Source of the DNA: Rhodobacteraceae bacterium UBA6796 | Lineage (GTDB): Bacteria; Pseudomonadota; Alphaproteobacteria; Rhodobacterales; Rhodobacteraceae | Length of the DNA stretch: 64,000 nucleotides | Reading direction: 5' to 3' | Assembly: GCA_002452815.1 (NCBI GenBank) | Contig: DKFM01000008.1 | Location: forward strand, 1 to 64,000 | Shown: in pieces, positions 33,612 through 43,169 of the stretch | How the letters are laid out: each line of letters begins with the position of its first letter | Position numbering within the stretch: the stretch's first letter is position 1 | The notes under the pieces: model-generated | Seen by the model: only the letters and a program-made list of their open reading frames with translations | Told to the model about the DNA's origin: nothing | Databases searched by the model: none | Position numbers and translations under genes: made by a program

Positions 33612-34481
33612 ATGGTTGGGATTATCGGCATTGTCATCATCTTCGCGATGGTGTTCGGCGGCTATGTGGCAGCTGGCGGCAAGATGGGGATCATCCTGAA
33701 ATCGCTGCCGTTCGAACTCATCATGATCGGCGGTGCCGCGGCCGGCGCATTCGTCCTGTCCAACGACATGGCGGCAATCAAGCATACGATGAAAGACATC
33801 GGAAAGGTGTTCAAGGGGCCGAAGTGGAAACCCGCCGATTACCGCGATCTTCTGTGCCTGCTGTTCGAACTGATCCGCCTCGCCCGGCAGAACCCCGTTG
33901 CCATCGAGGAACATATCGAAGCCCCCGAGAACTCTTCAATCTTCGGCAAATATCCGAAGATCCTTCATGATCATGAAGCGGTCGAGATGATCTGTGACAC
34001 GATGCGCTCGGCCTCGATGAACTATGACGACCCTCACCAGGTCGAAGAGGTTCTCGAAAAGCAACTCGAGGCAAATTACCATCATGCGATGCATTCCAGC
34101 CATGCGATGCAGTCCGTCGCTGACGCAATGCCCGCTCTCGGCATCGTCGCCGCTGTTCTCGGGGTCATCAAGACCATGGCATCCATTGACCAACCGCCTG
34201 AAATTCTAGGAAAAATGATCGGCGGCGCGTTGGTCGGAACGTTTCTGGGCGTGTTTCTGGCCTATGGATTCATCGGCCCCTTCGCAACACGCATGAAGGC
34301 TGTCATCGACGAAGACAGCCATTTTTACAAATTGATCCGTGAGGTTTTGGTCGCAAATCTGCACAATCATGCCACCAACATCTGCATCGAAGTCGGCCGT
34401 CAAAATACCCCGCATCACATCCGGCCAAGCTTTTCCGACCTCGAAGAAGCTCTGAAAGCCGTGAAGTCGGAGGCGGCATGA
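33612..34481 (+). CDS. motA: MotA, flagellar stator proton-channel subunit
   Basis: A 289-residue four-TM stator protein. TM helices lie near 2-22, 33-50, 170-190 and 200-222, with a large cytoplasmic loop between 2 and 3. The motifs VADAMPALGIVAAVLGVIKTM and LVGTFLGVFLAYGFIGP are the MotA family signature. The partner MotB is not encoded in this window. The gene starts 61 nt after the MotE-like gene and overlaps the next one by 4 nt. Confidence 0.95.
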   Translation: MVGIIGIVIIFAMVFGGYVAAGGKMGIILKSLPFELIMIGGAAAGAFVLSNDMAAIKHTMKDIGKVFKGPKWKPADYRDLLCLLFELIRLARQNPVAIEEHIEAPENSSIFGKYPKILHDHEAVEMICDTMRSASMNYDDPHQVEEVLEKQLEANYHHAMHSSHAMQSVADAMPALGIVAAVLGVIKTMASIDQPPEILGKMIGGALVGTFLGVFLAYGFIGPFATRMKAVIDEDSHFYKLIREVLVANLHNHATNICIEVGRQNTPHHIRPSFSDLEEALKAVKSEAA

Positions 34482-36718
34482 TCGCACGCATCCTCGCCAT
34501 TCTGCTCGTCCTCGTTATGTCCCCAGCCGCGGCCCTGCAGGTCACCGTGCGTTCCGGCGAACATGAAGATTTTTCACGACTCGTCTTCCTGCTCCCGTCA
34601 CAAACGAAATGGTCCTTGATCGAGAGCGGGACTGATTTTCGTGTCAGCTTCGATCGCACGGATCTGACATTCGATTTCTCCGACGTGTTCCGATACATCC
34701 CAAAAGATCGGATCAGGTCAATTTCCCAGGTAGACCCCGCTTCCTCCGTCCTCATCGAAGCGGGTGACGACATTCGCGCGGAGGCATTCGAACTCTCGTC
34801 GGGCGCCGTTGTGGTCGATTTTGTCACCTCACCCCAAACCGCCCCCCTCAGAACCTTGGCGGCACCCAAGAAAATCGAACGGGCGCCTGGCGCACCGGAA
34901 TCCTATTTATCCCTTTATTGGCGGGACCGTTCGGATGAAAAATCCAAAACGCCATCTGGTCAATCGCGTACAACAACCATTGCCTTGCCTGACCCTCGCG
35001 TCCAGCAGGCTGAAAGAGAACTGGTCGCACAGCTGGCACGCGCCGCCGCGCAGGGCCTGATCAGGTTGGATATGCCGTCACCGCCGGCAACGTCTGCTTC
35101 TGAACGGAAGCGGCCCAGCCAGAAAGAGCACAGGCCAGCAACCGTTTTGCCACTCCCAAACGATCACATCGCGATTCTTTCACAGACTGCAATCGACCGC
35201 GATACCTTTTCTGCAGGCATGTCGGACGACCTGACAGGGCAAGGACAACGTTGCTACCCGGATGGATTGTTCAACATTGCAGAATGGCTTGAAAACGCAT
35301 CCCCGGCAGAGCAGATCGGCAAAGCCCGCCGGGATCTGGTCGGGGAATTCGATACCCCGAATCCCGACGCCGTTCTCAACCTGGCCAGAACCTATCTCGC
35401 GCTGAGCTTTGGTGTGGAAGCCTGGCACCTCGCGCAGACAATGGACAGCAGCAGCAAAGCGACCGAGGCAATTCGGTTCATGGCGTCGGTGATCGACTCC
35501 AATCCCGTCGCACCCGATTCGCCCATACTTTCCATGGCCAATTGTGATGGCGATGTGGCGATGTGGGCCCTGCTGGGCGCCTCCGATCAGGCCTTGCCCG
35601 ATGCGGTTCGCTTTGGCGCCGTGCAACGTGCCTTTTCGTCCCTTCCATATATTCATCGCAAGCTTTTCGGGCCGGACCTGGTCAGGAAACTGATTGATCT
35701 CGGCGCACCGGATGTCGCGGAATCCATTCGTTCTGCACTTGCGCGCGCGCCCGAAAACCCAGGCAATGCCATGGACCTCATGGATGCGCGGCTTGAGGTT
35801 GCCGCAGGCGCGGCGCAAGAGGCCGAAAAGCATCTTGAACCGGTCATCAACGAGAATACGAACCACGCCTCCGAGGCCATCGTCCTTTACATCAACGAGC
35901 GAATAAGGCGCGGCGAGCCCATTGACGATGCCACCACGGAAAACGCCGGGGCCCTGGCATTTGAACTCCGGGATAGCGATGAGGGCTTGGCACTTCTGCG
36001 CGCCCACAGCCTCGGCCTCGGTTCGGTGGGCCGTTTCACCGCAGCATTTTCAGCTTTGGAAACATGGCCGGCGCAGAGGCAGAGCACCCTCAAGGAGACA
36101 ACCGTTTCCGACCTTTTCCAGCTCCTGTCGGTCGTGCCCGACGATCAGTTGTTTCTGAAGGCCTATTATGCCCACAAGCAACAGGCTGCCGAGCAAGGGT
36201 TACGACAACCCGTGCGGAACGCACTTGCCGCCCGGCTGATCACTTTGGGATTCGCCGCCAGCGCCAGAGAGGTTCTGGGCCCGGATGCCTTACATTCCGA
36301 GCAAGGACGCATCTTGCTTGCGCGCGCTGCACTTGAAGAACGTGATGCCCCGGCAACGCTTGCCCACCTGTCGGAAATCTCGGCGCCCGAAGCCAGCCAA
36401 TTGCGCGGCAAAGCCTTGCAAATGCTGGGAGAACACGCCGCTGCCAAGAACGAATTCCTGAAAACTGGCGATGTCCTCGCAGAAACCACCGAGGCCTGGC
36501 GAAGCGCGGATTGGCAAACCATTGCAGTTTCGGGGAGCGCGGCTGAGAAAAACTTCCTTGCAGCGTTCGACCTTGACCCCCGCGAAACCGCAGCCTCAGA
36601 GTCAATCGACCCCGAAACAACGGGGATGCTTGCCCGGTCACGCGCCCTGATCGAGAAAAGCCAATCCCAACGAGAAGCGTTGCAGGCTCTTTTGCAGGAG
36701 CTGGAAACGCCTCGTTAA
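34478..36718 (+). CDS. Large exported protein of unknown function in the flagellar cluster
   Basis: A 746-residue protein with a signal peptide (residues 1-20, ending AAA-L). Residues about 20-118 look AMIN-like (SGEHEDFSRLVFLLP, KDRIRSISQV), and a proline/serine-rich linker follows (about 125-225). The rest is an alpha-helical, TPR/Sel1-like alanine-rich region, best seen near 420-700. It overlaps motA by 4 nt, so the two are coupled. Base composition is visibly less GC-rich than the nitrate region. It may act like the MotC/MotK periplasmic proteins; that is only inference from position and architecture. Confidence 0.75.
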   Translation: MIARILAILLVLVMSPAAALQVTVRSGEHEDFSRLVFLLPSQTKWSLIESGTDFRVSFDRTDLTFDFSDVFRYIPKDRIRSISQVDPASSVLIEAGDDIRAEAFELSSGAVVVDFVTSPQTAPLRTLAAPKKIERAPGAPESYLSLYWRDRSDEKSKTPSGQSRTTTIALPDPRVQQAERELVAQLARAAAQGLIRLDMPSPPATSASERKRPSQKEHRPATVLPLPNDHIAILSQTAIDRDTFSAGMSDDLTGQGQRCYPDGLFNIAEWLENASPAEQIGKARRDLVGEFDTPNPDAVLNLARTYLALSFGVEAWHLAQTMDSSSKATEAIRFMASVIDSNPVAPDSPILSMANCDGDVAMWALLGASDQALPDAVRFGAVQRAFSSLPYIHRKLFGPDLVRKLIDLGAPDVAESIRSALARAPENPGNAMDLMDARLEVAAGAAQEAEKHLEPVINENTNHASEAIVLYINERIRRGEPIDDATTENAGALAFELRDSDEGLALLRAHSLGLGSVGRFTAAFSALETWPAQRQSTLKETTVSDLFQLLSVVPDDQLFLKAYYAHKQQAAEQGLRQPVRNALAARLITLGFAASAREVLGPDALHSEQGRILLARAALEERDAPATLAHLSEISAPEASQLRGKALQMLGEHAAAKNEFLKTGDVLAETTEAWRSADWQTIAVSGSAAEKNFLAAFDLDPRETAASESIDPETTGMLARSRALIEKSQSQREALQALLQELETPR

Positions 36719-36815
36719 CCGCAAGCATCGTCAAAACCGGCGCCACAATGGCCAAAACAAGGGGCCACAATTGCGACCGCTCATGGACGACCAAGATCAG
36801 GGGCCTTGATGAAAC

Positions 36816-36891
36816 TGGTGCCGGTGAAGGGACTCGAACCCCCGACCCCATCATTACGAATGACGTGCTCTACCAGCTGAGCTACACCGGC
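36816..36891 (-). tRNA. tRNA-Thr (anticodon CGT)
   Basis: The minus strand gives a 76-nt cloverleaf: acceptor GCCGGTG/CACCGGC, D-arm with AGCTCAGCTGGTAGAGC, anticodon loop TTCGTAA (anticodon CGT, codon ACG), T-loop GGTTCGAGTCC, and an encoded CCA end. It reads threonine ACG codons. It stands alone between the flagellar cluster and hemY. Confidence 0.97.
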
Positions 36892-37173
36892 GCCTGCGCT
36901 CTACTGTCTTGAAACCCGATCGGAACGTGCTGGGTGTTCCGTTGATGATTTCAAGCCCCGAAACCGGCATTGTGCGCAGGGCACAAAAGTGTCGCGGGAC
37001 GAGCGATCTGTGTGCTGAGGCGTTTAAACGCTCGGGCCTCGAAGCGCAAGGCAGGAAAACGCGCCCCACAATAGAATTTGGGGCGGCGTTCACAGCCAAA
37101 GACCCTGCGCCCCCAGACCCGACGATCGCCGCGGACATCATGTAACGCGACGATTGCCAGTTCTGCCCTTGGC
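36892..37173. other. Intergenic region between tRNA-Thr and hemY
   Basis: There is no credible gene in this stretch. It includes a 12-bp palindrome GCGTTTAAACGC (37020-37031), a minus-strand terminator candidate at 37062-37085, and presumably the tRNA promoter. A 78-codon plus-strand frame (36909-37145) shows no ribosome site or protein-like composition and is not called. The region before the tRNA (36719-36815) also shows nothing recognisable. Confidence 0.6.
37062..37085 (-). terminator. Terminator candidate after hemY
   Basis: CGCCCCA (37062-37068) pairs with TGGGGCG (37079-37085), a 7-bp stem with a 10-nt AT-rich loop. On the minus strand it is followed by CGTTTTCC. It sits about 90 nt beyond the hemY stop. 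Confidence 0.5.
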
Positions 37174-38649
37174 TCAGGGCGTCTTGCCGTCCCGCGTTTC
37201 GGCGTCAAGGATCAAATCCGCATCCACAATCGATTCAATATCCACCGGATCGTCATGCCCATCCGCCGCTGTCGGCTGACCCACGATCAGCGGCAGCATC
37301 TCTGCCCCATGAGGCAGAGGCACTGCACCCTGGACCGGCTCGCGCCAGCTCAATGTGTCGAAACCGCCGCAATTGTCGCAAACCGGGCTCCACTCCGCCT
37401 GAATGTTCTGACACGTGTCGCAACACCACTGCGGACCGCGCGGCGCACTCAATGCACGCGTCAGCCAACCGCGCACCACCGCATCATCTGCCCCCTCCCC
37501 GCGTTCGACCGCAGCCATGATCGTCAAGACCCGCGCTGTCGGATGCACGTCCGCCAGATCGCCCAGCGCGCGCCGTGCGGTGGGGAAATCCTCGGCGGCG
37601 ATGTTCAGCTCGGCCTGCAACAGGCGCGTTTCTTCATGATCCGGGCGCAACGCCAGCAGCTTTTCAAAACGTTTAAGCCGCTGGGTCGGGGATTCGTCGG
37701 GCGCGATTTCGGCATAGGCCGCAGCCAGGTCGGGATGCGGCTGCGCCTCCCATGCCTTGTGCAGCACCCGCGCGGCATGTTTCGCGTTGCCCTTCGCGAT
37801 ATAGGCCCGCGCCGCCATCACCGCCGCCGGGATCAGATCCGGAGAGGATTTGTTGGCCGCAATTGCCGCTTCGCGCGCCTCGACCGTCGCGCCTTCATCC
37901 AGCACACCCTTGGCCTCTTGCAGGGCCAGAACCGCGTCGCGGCGTTTATGCACATCCTTCGGCAACAGACCCTGCCGGAGTTTTGTGCTCAGCACATCAC
38001 GCGCGCCCTTCCAGTCGCCTTTCTCGGCCTGCAGTTTCAGCAGCGTGTCCTGCACCTCCTGGTGTTTGGGCTTCAGCGCATAGGCCTTTTCTGCCAGTTT
38101 CAGCGCCGTGTCGGTGTCACCTTCGGCCAGCTTTTGCTTCATCAGGCCGCGCACCCCCACAAAGCGCGTCCGCTCGTCACCGAGCAGCCGCTTGTAGACC
38201 GCGGTCGCCATCTTCGTATCGCCCGCCACCTCGGCCGCCTGCGCCGTCAACAGGTTGGTCAATTCGGGGCGTTGCAGGAACCGTTCGGCCCGCGCAGCTT
38301 TCGACAATGCCAGCCGCCCCTCGCCCGAGGCCACCGCCATCAGCCCCTCGGCCAGCGCCTCATAGCCCTTGCGTTCGCGATTGCGGTCGAAATAGCGGCT
38401 GATCGCGGTTTCATCCCCATTCAGGAATCGCAAAAACGCCACGATCAGGCCCACTGCCTTCAACAGAACCCAGACCGCAACAAAGGTCAGAAGCGCCACG
38501 ATGACCGCCTGCAACGGCCCCAGCGTGAATTCCTTGCCCAGCAGGATCAGCCTCACCCCCTCGCCGCTTTCGGCAAGGTAGGTGGCCCCCATTGTCAGCG
38601 CGGCAACCGCCACGAGGAACAGCGCGATTTTAACGAATGACCAGATCAT
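37174..38649 (-). CDS. hemY: HemY-type membrane TPR protein with C-terminal zinc-ribbon
   Basis: A 491-residue protein. Two N-terminal TM helices (about 5-25 and 43-66) precede a HemY-N domain, then TPR-like helices (about 95-390). The C-terminal metal-site pair CCDTC...CDNC (about 400-420) resembles a rubredoxin-type ribbon, as in LapB. The gene is named for its link to late heme biosynthesis; it is not protoporphyrinogen oxidase. It follows mic60 by 10 nt, in the usual alphaproteobacterial order hemD-mic60-hemY. Confidence 0.88.
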   Translation of the reverse strand: MIWSFVKIALFLVAVAALTMGATYLAESGEGVRLILLGKEFTLGPLQAVIVALLTFVAVWVLLKAVGLIVAFLRFLNGDETAISRYFDRNRERKGYEALAEGLMAVASGEGRLALSKAARAERFLQRPELTNLLTAQAAEVAGDTKMATAVYKRLLGDERTRFVGVRGLMKQKLAEGDTDTALKLAEKAYALKPKHQEVQDTLLKLQAEKGDWKGARDVLSTKLRQGLLPKDVHKRRDAVLALQEAKGVLDEGATVEAREAAIAANKSSPDLIPAAVMAARAYIAKGNAKHAARVLHKAWEAQPHPDLAAAYAEIAPDESPTQRLKRFEKLLALRPDHEETRLLQAELNIAAEDFPTARRALGDLADVHPTARVLTIMAAVERGEGADDAVVRGWLTRALSAPRGPQWCCDTCQNIQAEWSPVCDNCGGFDTLSWREPVQGAVPLPHGAEMLPLIVGQPTAADGHDDPVDIESIVDADLILDAETRDGKTP

Positions 38650-38659
38650 GGCTGTCCCC

Positions 38660-39982
38660 TCATTTCACCGATTGACCAAGCGCGGCCAGCGCATCGGTCG
38701 CCGCCTGACGCTGCCGGGCCTGTGCCATCCAATCGGAGAGCGCGGCCTGCGAAACCTCGGGCAAGGCCGAGATTTCGCCCAGCGCTGCCGCAATATCGCC
38801 GCGGTCCACAGCCGCCTGTGCCCGCGACAGAACCGCATCGGGGTCCGTGCCCTCTTGCGGTTCAAGCGAACGGGCGCCGGTCTGCGCCAACAGGAACGCA
38901 CCGATCCGATCCGTGATCTTGTCGCCCGCCGCAGCCTTGCGCGCCACGGCCAGGGCCGCCCGGGCGGCATCGGGGAAGCTTGCCTGCAGCGCCGTCAAAC
39001 TGGGCACATCTGCGCTCAACTCCGCAGGCACGGAAACTCCGGCAGCCTGCAGATCGGCAAGCGCCGCAGCCGTCGGCGCACCGCTGTCGATGGCCGCACC
39101 CAAACGGGTCATTGCCGCCTGCGCCATGGTGCGCTGTGCTGCCGCCTCGGTTTCGGCACGCAGTTTTCCGGCCTGCTCTTCTGCCTCGGCGATACGCTTT
39201 TGCGCCTCTTGCGCGGCGATCGCGATCTGTTCCTGCGCCTGACTGTTCACCATGCCATTCTGCGCGACCTGTTCACGCAACGCATCCAGTTCGGCCTGAA
39301 ACGCCGCCAGGCCCGCGTCGGACACAGCGCCACTGTCGAGCGGGCGTTTTTCCAGGGCGGTGATCCGGGCCTCCAGTGCGGCCTGCGCCTCGGATACCGC
39401 GCGCACGGCAGCCTGGGCCTCGTCCAGCGCAGTTTGCACGCCCGTCAAATCGGCAACGGGCACCGGGGCCGATTTGACGGCGGCCAGATCTGTCGCCAGC
39501 GTATCGGTTTTTGCGGCCTGCGCGGCGATGGCGGCCTTCAGGCCCGCCTCATCAACCTGCGGTTGCTGCGGCAACAGTGCCTGAATCGCGGGCGGCAAAT
39601 GCGGCAAGGCATAAATCACCCCCCCTGCACCCAGACCGGCCGCAATCACCCCCCCCAGAACCAGCGGAAAGAACCCGCTGCGCTGAGCCTTTTGCGGCAC
39701 GGGCGCCGGTTCCTGCACGGCTTCTGGCGCCGGAACCTCGGGCGTCTCCGGCTCGTCGGGTTGCTCGGAAACGGGCGATTCGACAGTGGCCGCGCTTTCT
39801 GTTTCGGTCTCCGGCTCCCGGGCGATCACAGGCTCTATATCTTCCTGCGCGGGCGTGATGATCACTACTGGCTCCGCCGGGGCATCCCCGGACGGCGCCG
39901 CCGCAAGATCGTTCTGCTTATCAATGGGTTCCCCCGCCGTAGCCTCTGTGTTTTCGGGTTTTGGGGTTCTGGGTTTTGCCAC
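38660..39982 (-). CDS. Alphaproteobacterial Mic60 (mitofilin homologue)
   Basis: A 440-residue protein. It has an acidic, proline-rich cytoplasmic N terminus (about 1-100), one TM helix with a glycine-rich face (about 104-126, LVLGGVIAAGLGAGGVIY) and a long coiled-coil (about 135-300). A helical C-terminal mitofilin-like domain ends near SALPEVSQAALSDWMAQA. Bacterial Mic60 shapes inner-membrane invaginations and is the relative of the mitochondrial MICOS subunit. It starts with GTG 39982 after GGAGGAG. Synteny with hemD and hemY supports the call. Confidence 0.85.
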   Translation of the reverse strand: MAKPRTPKPENTEATAGEPIDKQNDLAAAPSGDAPAEPVVIITPAQEDIEPVIAREPETETESAATVESPVSEQPDEPETPEVPAPEAVQEPAPVPQKAQRSGFFPLVLGGVIAAGLGAGGVIYALPHLPPAIQALLPQQPQVDEAGLKAAIAAQAAKTDTLATDLAAVKSAPVPVADLTGVQTALDEAQAAVRAVSEAQAALEARITALEKRPLDSGAVSDAGLAAFQAELDALREQVAQNGMVNSQAQEQIAIAAQEAQKRIAEAEEQAGKLRAETEAAAQRTMAQAAMTRLGAAIDSGAPTAAALADLQAAGVSVPAELSADVPSLTALQASFPDAARAALAVARKAAAGDKITDRIGAFLLAQTGARSLEPQEGTDPDAVLSRAQAAVDRGDIAAALGEISALPEVSQAALSDWMAQARQRQAATDALAALGQSVK

Positions 39983-40051
39983 GGCTACTCCTCCATCTTC
40001 GCGCGCAGATTGCGCGTCACCCTGTCAATCTAGTGACCCCGGGGCAATGGC

Positions 40052-40777
40052 TCAACCCGCCTTATCAAGTCCGGCGAGTCGTGCCAGGGCCTCCAGCACT
40101 GCCTCGGCATCAGGGTTGTGCGCCACATCCACCTGTGCCGCTGGCAGGTCACCCATGGCCCGCACCACCGCCGGGCTGATCGCCGCAACCCAGAGCGGCG
40201 CCTTCACCCCCAGGGCCACCTGCGCCATCAATTCCGCACTGCGCGGCGAAAACAACGGCAGCAGAACCGGGGCGGGCTGCTGCAAAAGCGCGCGCGCCTC
40301 GGCGCTCAGCGGGCGCGGCTCTTGCGCATAAAGAACGGCCTCTTTCGTCTCTATCCCTGCCGAATTCAGCAAATCCGCCAAAGCCACGGCAACCTCCTGG
40401 CCCCGCGCATGCAGCAAGGCTGCGCCATGATGATGCGCCCGGATCAGCGGCACCAGAGCCTGCGCATCCCCCGGACCTTCGATCACGGAAAACCCCGCCG
40501 CACGCGCCACCTGCGCGGTCTTTTGGCCCACGCAAAACGCGACGCGCCCTGCGGCCGGCGACAGCGCCACGAAGGGCGCCACGGCATTTTGTGACGTGAA
40601 AATCACCGCCTCTGCCTTAGGCAAGACCGGATGGCGCGCGACGATCTGCATCAGCGGCGATATGACGACCGGCCAATCCTCGCCGAACCGTGCCCGAAAC
40701 TGCGCACAAAACCGCCGCGCGGCCGGTTCTGGACGGGTCAACAGCAGGGTCGGACGGGTCTCGGCTGACGCGCTCAA
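40052..40777 (-). CDS. hemD: Uroporphyrinogen-III synthase
   Basis: A 241-residue protein with the HemD two-domain pattern: [13 protein letters not shown] at the start, [24 protein letters not shown], and [14 protein letters not shown] in the second half. It closes hydroxymethylbilane to uroporphyrinogen III. The best start is TTG 40777 since no ATG or GTG precedes the conserved region in frame. It is divergent from tsaD, with hemC not adjacent in this window. Confidence 0.88.
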   Translation of the reverse strand: MSASAETRPTLLLTRPEPAARRFCAQFRARFGEDWPVVISPLMQIVARHPVLPKAEAVIFTSQNAVAPFVALSPAAGRVAFCVGQKTAQVARAAGFSVIEGPGDAQALVPLIRAHHHGAALLHARGQEVAVALADLLNSAGIETKEAVLYAQEPRPLSAEARALLQQPAPVLLPLFSPRSAELMAQVALGVKAPLWVAAISPAVVRAMGDLPAAQVDVAHNPDAEAVLEALARLAGLDKAG

Positions 40778-40849
40778 GGGCAGCCCCGGGATTGTGTGAT
40801 CACTGCCCCGGTGTTACCTGCGAAGAAACCCAGGCGCAACCGGAGCGAC

Positions 40850-41944
40850 ATGACACAGGTGCTGACCTTTCTTGGCCTTGAATCGAGCTGCGACGATACC
40901 GCGGCTGCGATTGTGCGTGACGGCCCCGACGGCACGCAGATCCTTGCCTCTGTCGTTGCGGGTCAGACCGCGCTGCACGCGCCGTTCGGTGGGGTCGTCC
41001 CCGAAATCGCCGCCCGCGCACATGCTGAAAAGCTGGACCTGTGCGTCGAGGAAGCGCTGGAAAAAAGCGGGCTGCGGCTGACCGATCTGGACGGTATCGC
41101 GGTGACGGCGGGGCCCGGGCTGATCGGCGGCGTGATGTCGGGGGTGATGTGTGCCAAGGGCCTGGCACTGGGGGCGGGGCTGCCGCTGGTGGGCGTGAAC
41201 CATCTGGCAGGCCACGCGCTGACCCCGCGGCTGACCGATGACGTGGCCTTCCCCTATCTGATGCTGCTGGTTTCGGGCGGGCATTGCCAGTTTCTGATCG
41301 CCCACGGCCCCGAAGAATTTACTCGACTGGGCGGCACGATCGACGACGCACCCGGCGAGGCCTTCGACAAGACCGCGAAATTGCTGGGCCTGCCGCAACC
41401 CGGCGGCCCCGCAGTCGAGACCGAGGCGCGCACGGGCGATCCGAAAGCCTTTGCTTTCCCCCGTCCGCTGCTGGATCGGCCCGGCTGCGACATGTCGTTT
41501 TCCGGTCTGAAAACCGCTCTTCTGCGCGCCCGCGATGCGGTTGTGGCCGAACATGGCGGCCTGCCGCGAAAGACCCGGGCCGATATGTGCGCGGGTTTTC
41601 AGGCGGCCGTGGCCGATGTGCTGGCCGAAAAATCGCGCCGCGCCCTGGCGCAGTATATGGAGCACGCACCGGCGCAACCGACACTTGCCGTGGCCGGGGG
41701 CGTTGCCGCAAATCAGGCCATTCGGGCAAGGTTAGAGACTGTTGCGCAGGAATTCGGCGCGGCGTTTCTGGCCCCGCCGCTGGCGCTGTGCACCGATAAC
41801 GCCGCGATGATCGCATTCGCGGGGATCGAACGCTTCCGGCGTGGCGCCCGTGACGACATGAGCCTGAGCGCCCGGCCCCGCTGGCCGCTCGATCAAAGCG
41901 CCCCGGCCCTGTTGGGGTCGGGCAAGAAGGGGGCCAAAGCATGA
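40850..41944 (+). CDS. tsaD: tRNA N6-adenosine threonylcarbamoyltransferase TsaD
   Basis: A 364-residue TsaD (Kae1 family) with the [12 protein letters not shown] start, the metal-binding HxxxH of [31 protein letters not shown] and [10 protein letters not shown]. It transfers threonylcarbamoyl to A37 of tRNAs reading ANN codons. ATG 40850 follows CGGAG. It is first in a tight operon with gpsA. Confidence 0.97.
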   Translation: MTQVLTFLGLESSCDDTAAAIVRDGPDGTQILASVVAGQTALHAPFGGVVPEIAARAHAEKLDLCVEEALEKSGLRLTDLDGIAVTAGPGLIGGVMSGVMCAKGLALGAGLPLVGVNHLAGHALTPRLTDDVAFPYLMLLVSGGHCQFLIAHGPEEFTRLGGTIDDAPGEAFDKTAKLLGLPQPGGPAVETEARTGDPKAFAFPRPLLDRPGCDMSFSGLKTALLRARDAVVAEHGGLPRKTRADMCAGFQAAVADVLAEKSRRALAQYMEHAPAQPTLAVAGGVAANQAIRARLETVAQEFGAAFLAPPLALCTDNAAMIAFAGIERFRRGARDDMSLSARPRWPLDQSAPALLGSGKKGAKA

Positions 41945-42897
41945 GCATCGCGATACTGGGCGCGGGGGCCTTTGGAACGGCGCTGGCGATAACGCTGGCA
42001 CAAAACGGCCCGGTGCAGCTGTGGGCGCGCAACGTCGATCAGGCCGCGCAGATGCAGCGCACCCGACAGAATGCGGCACGGCTGCCCGGCGCGACACTGC
42101 CCGAAAACGTCTCTGTCACGGCAGATATCTCCCGCGCGCTTGGGGCAGATGTGCTGTTGCTGGCCATGCCGATGCAACAGATGGGCGGCTTTCTGAACAC
42201 CCACGCCACGGCACTTGCAGGGAAAACCTTGGTGTCCTGTTCCAAAGGCATTGATCTGGCCAGCGGACAGGGGCCGACCGCGCTGATCGAGGCGATCTGC
42301 CCCACGGCCCGCGCAATGGTTCTGACTGGCCCGAGCTTTGCCGCCGACATTGCGCGCGGGTTACCGACCGCCCTGACGCTCGCGTGCAGGACCGATGCCG
42401 AAGCGTTGCAGGCACAACTGTCCACACCGACACTGCGCCTGTATCGGACCACAGACACCACCGGCGCCGAACTGGGCGGGGCACTGAAGAACGTGATCGC
42501 GATCGCTGCGGGCGTGGTGATTGGCGCGGGTCTGGGCGATTCCGCGCGCGCCGCGCTGATGACACGCGGTTTCGCGGAAATGAACCGCATCGCAACGCAT
42601 CTGGGCGCCCGGCCCGAAACCCTTGCCGGGCTGTCCGGTTTCGGCGATCTGGTGCTGACCTGCACCTCTGCACAATCGCGCAACTTCCGCTTCGGGCATG
42701 CGCTTGGTGCAGGCGAAAGTTTTGACGCGAAAACCACGGTCGAAGGTGTTGCGACCGCAAAAGCAGTGTCTATTCTGGCCAAAACGCACGCAATCGACAT
42801 GCCGGTCGCAGCAATGATCGCGGCCCTGACCGAAAGCCGCATCACCGTATCCGACGCCATTCAGGCACTGATGGCGCGCCCCCTGAAAGAGGAATGA
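41941..42897 (+). CDS. gpsA: Glycerol-3-phosphate dehydrogenase [NAD(P)+]
   Basis: A 318-residue GpsA. The N-terminal Rossmann fold has [26 protein letters not shown] and [11 protein letters not shown] (with the catalytic Lys) follow, and [10 protein letters not shown] lies near the C terminus. It makes sn-glycerol-3-phosphate for phospholipids. Its ATG overlaps the tsaD stop by 4 nt. Confidence 0.96.
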   Translation: MSIAILGAGAFGTALAITLAQNGPVQLWARNVDQAAQMQRTRQNAARLPGATLPENVSVTADISRALGADVLLLAMPMQQMGGFLNTHATALAGKTLVSCSKGIDLASGQGPTALIEAICPTARAMVLTGPSFAADIARGLPTALTLACRTDAEALQAQLSTPTLRLYRTTDTTGAELGGALKNVIAIAAGVVIGAGLGDSARAALMTRGFAEMNRIATHLGARPETLAGLSGFGDLVLTCTSAQSRNFRFGHALGAGESFDAKTTVEGVATAKAVSILAKTHAIDMPVAAMIAALTESRITVSDAIQALMARPLKEE

Positions 42898-42899
42898 CC

Positions 42900-43169
42900 A
42901 TGCTTTATGCCGTTATCTGCCGTGACAAACCCGGCGCCCTGCAGATCCGCCTGGATACCCGCGCGGCGCATCTGGCCTATATCGAGGAAACCGGGATCGT
43001 GCGCATGGCCGGGCCGTTCCTGGAAGACGGTCAGATGTGCGGATCGCTGGTGATTGTCGAAGCCGACACGCTGGAGGCTGCGCAGGCCTGGGCGGCGGGC
43101 GATCCCTATGCCGCCGCGGGCCTGTTCGAAACCGCCACGGTCACCGAATGGAAGAAGGTCATCGGCTGA
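42900..43169 (+). CDS. YciI-like protein
   Basis: An 89-residue dimeric alpha-beta barrel protein (MLYAVICRDKPGA, RAAHLAYIEETG, GPFLEDGQMCGSLVIVEA, AWAAGDPYAAAGLF), with the His-Asp residues typical of YciI. Biochemical role is unclear. ATG 42900 is preferred because AGAGG is 7 nt upstream; the ATG at 42894 is too close to it. Part of the tsaD-gpsA operon. Confidence 0.9.
   Translation: MLYAVICRDKPGALQIRLDTRAAHLAYIEETGIVRMAGPFLEDGQMCGSLVIVEADTLEAAQAWAAGDPYAAAGLFETATVTEWKKVIG

Noticed and set aside
36909..37145. 78-codon plus-strand frame next to tRNA-Thr
   Set aside because: No ribosome-binding site, no domain, and it spans a terminator hairpin and palindrome; more likely non-coding.
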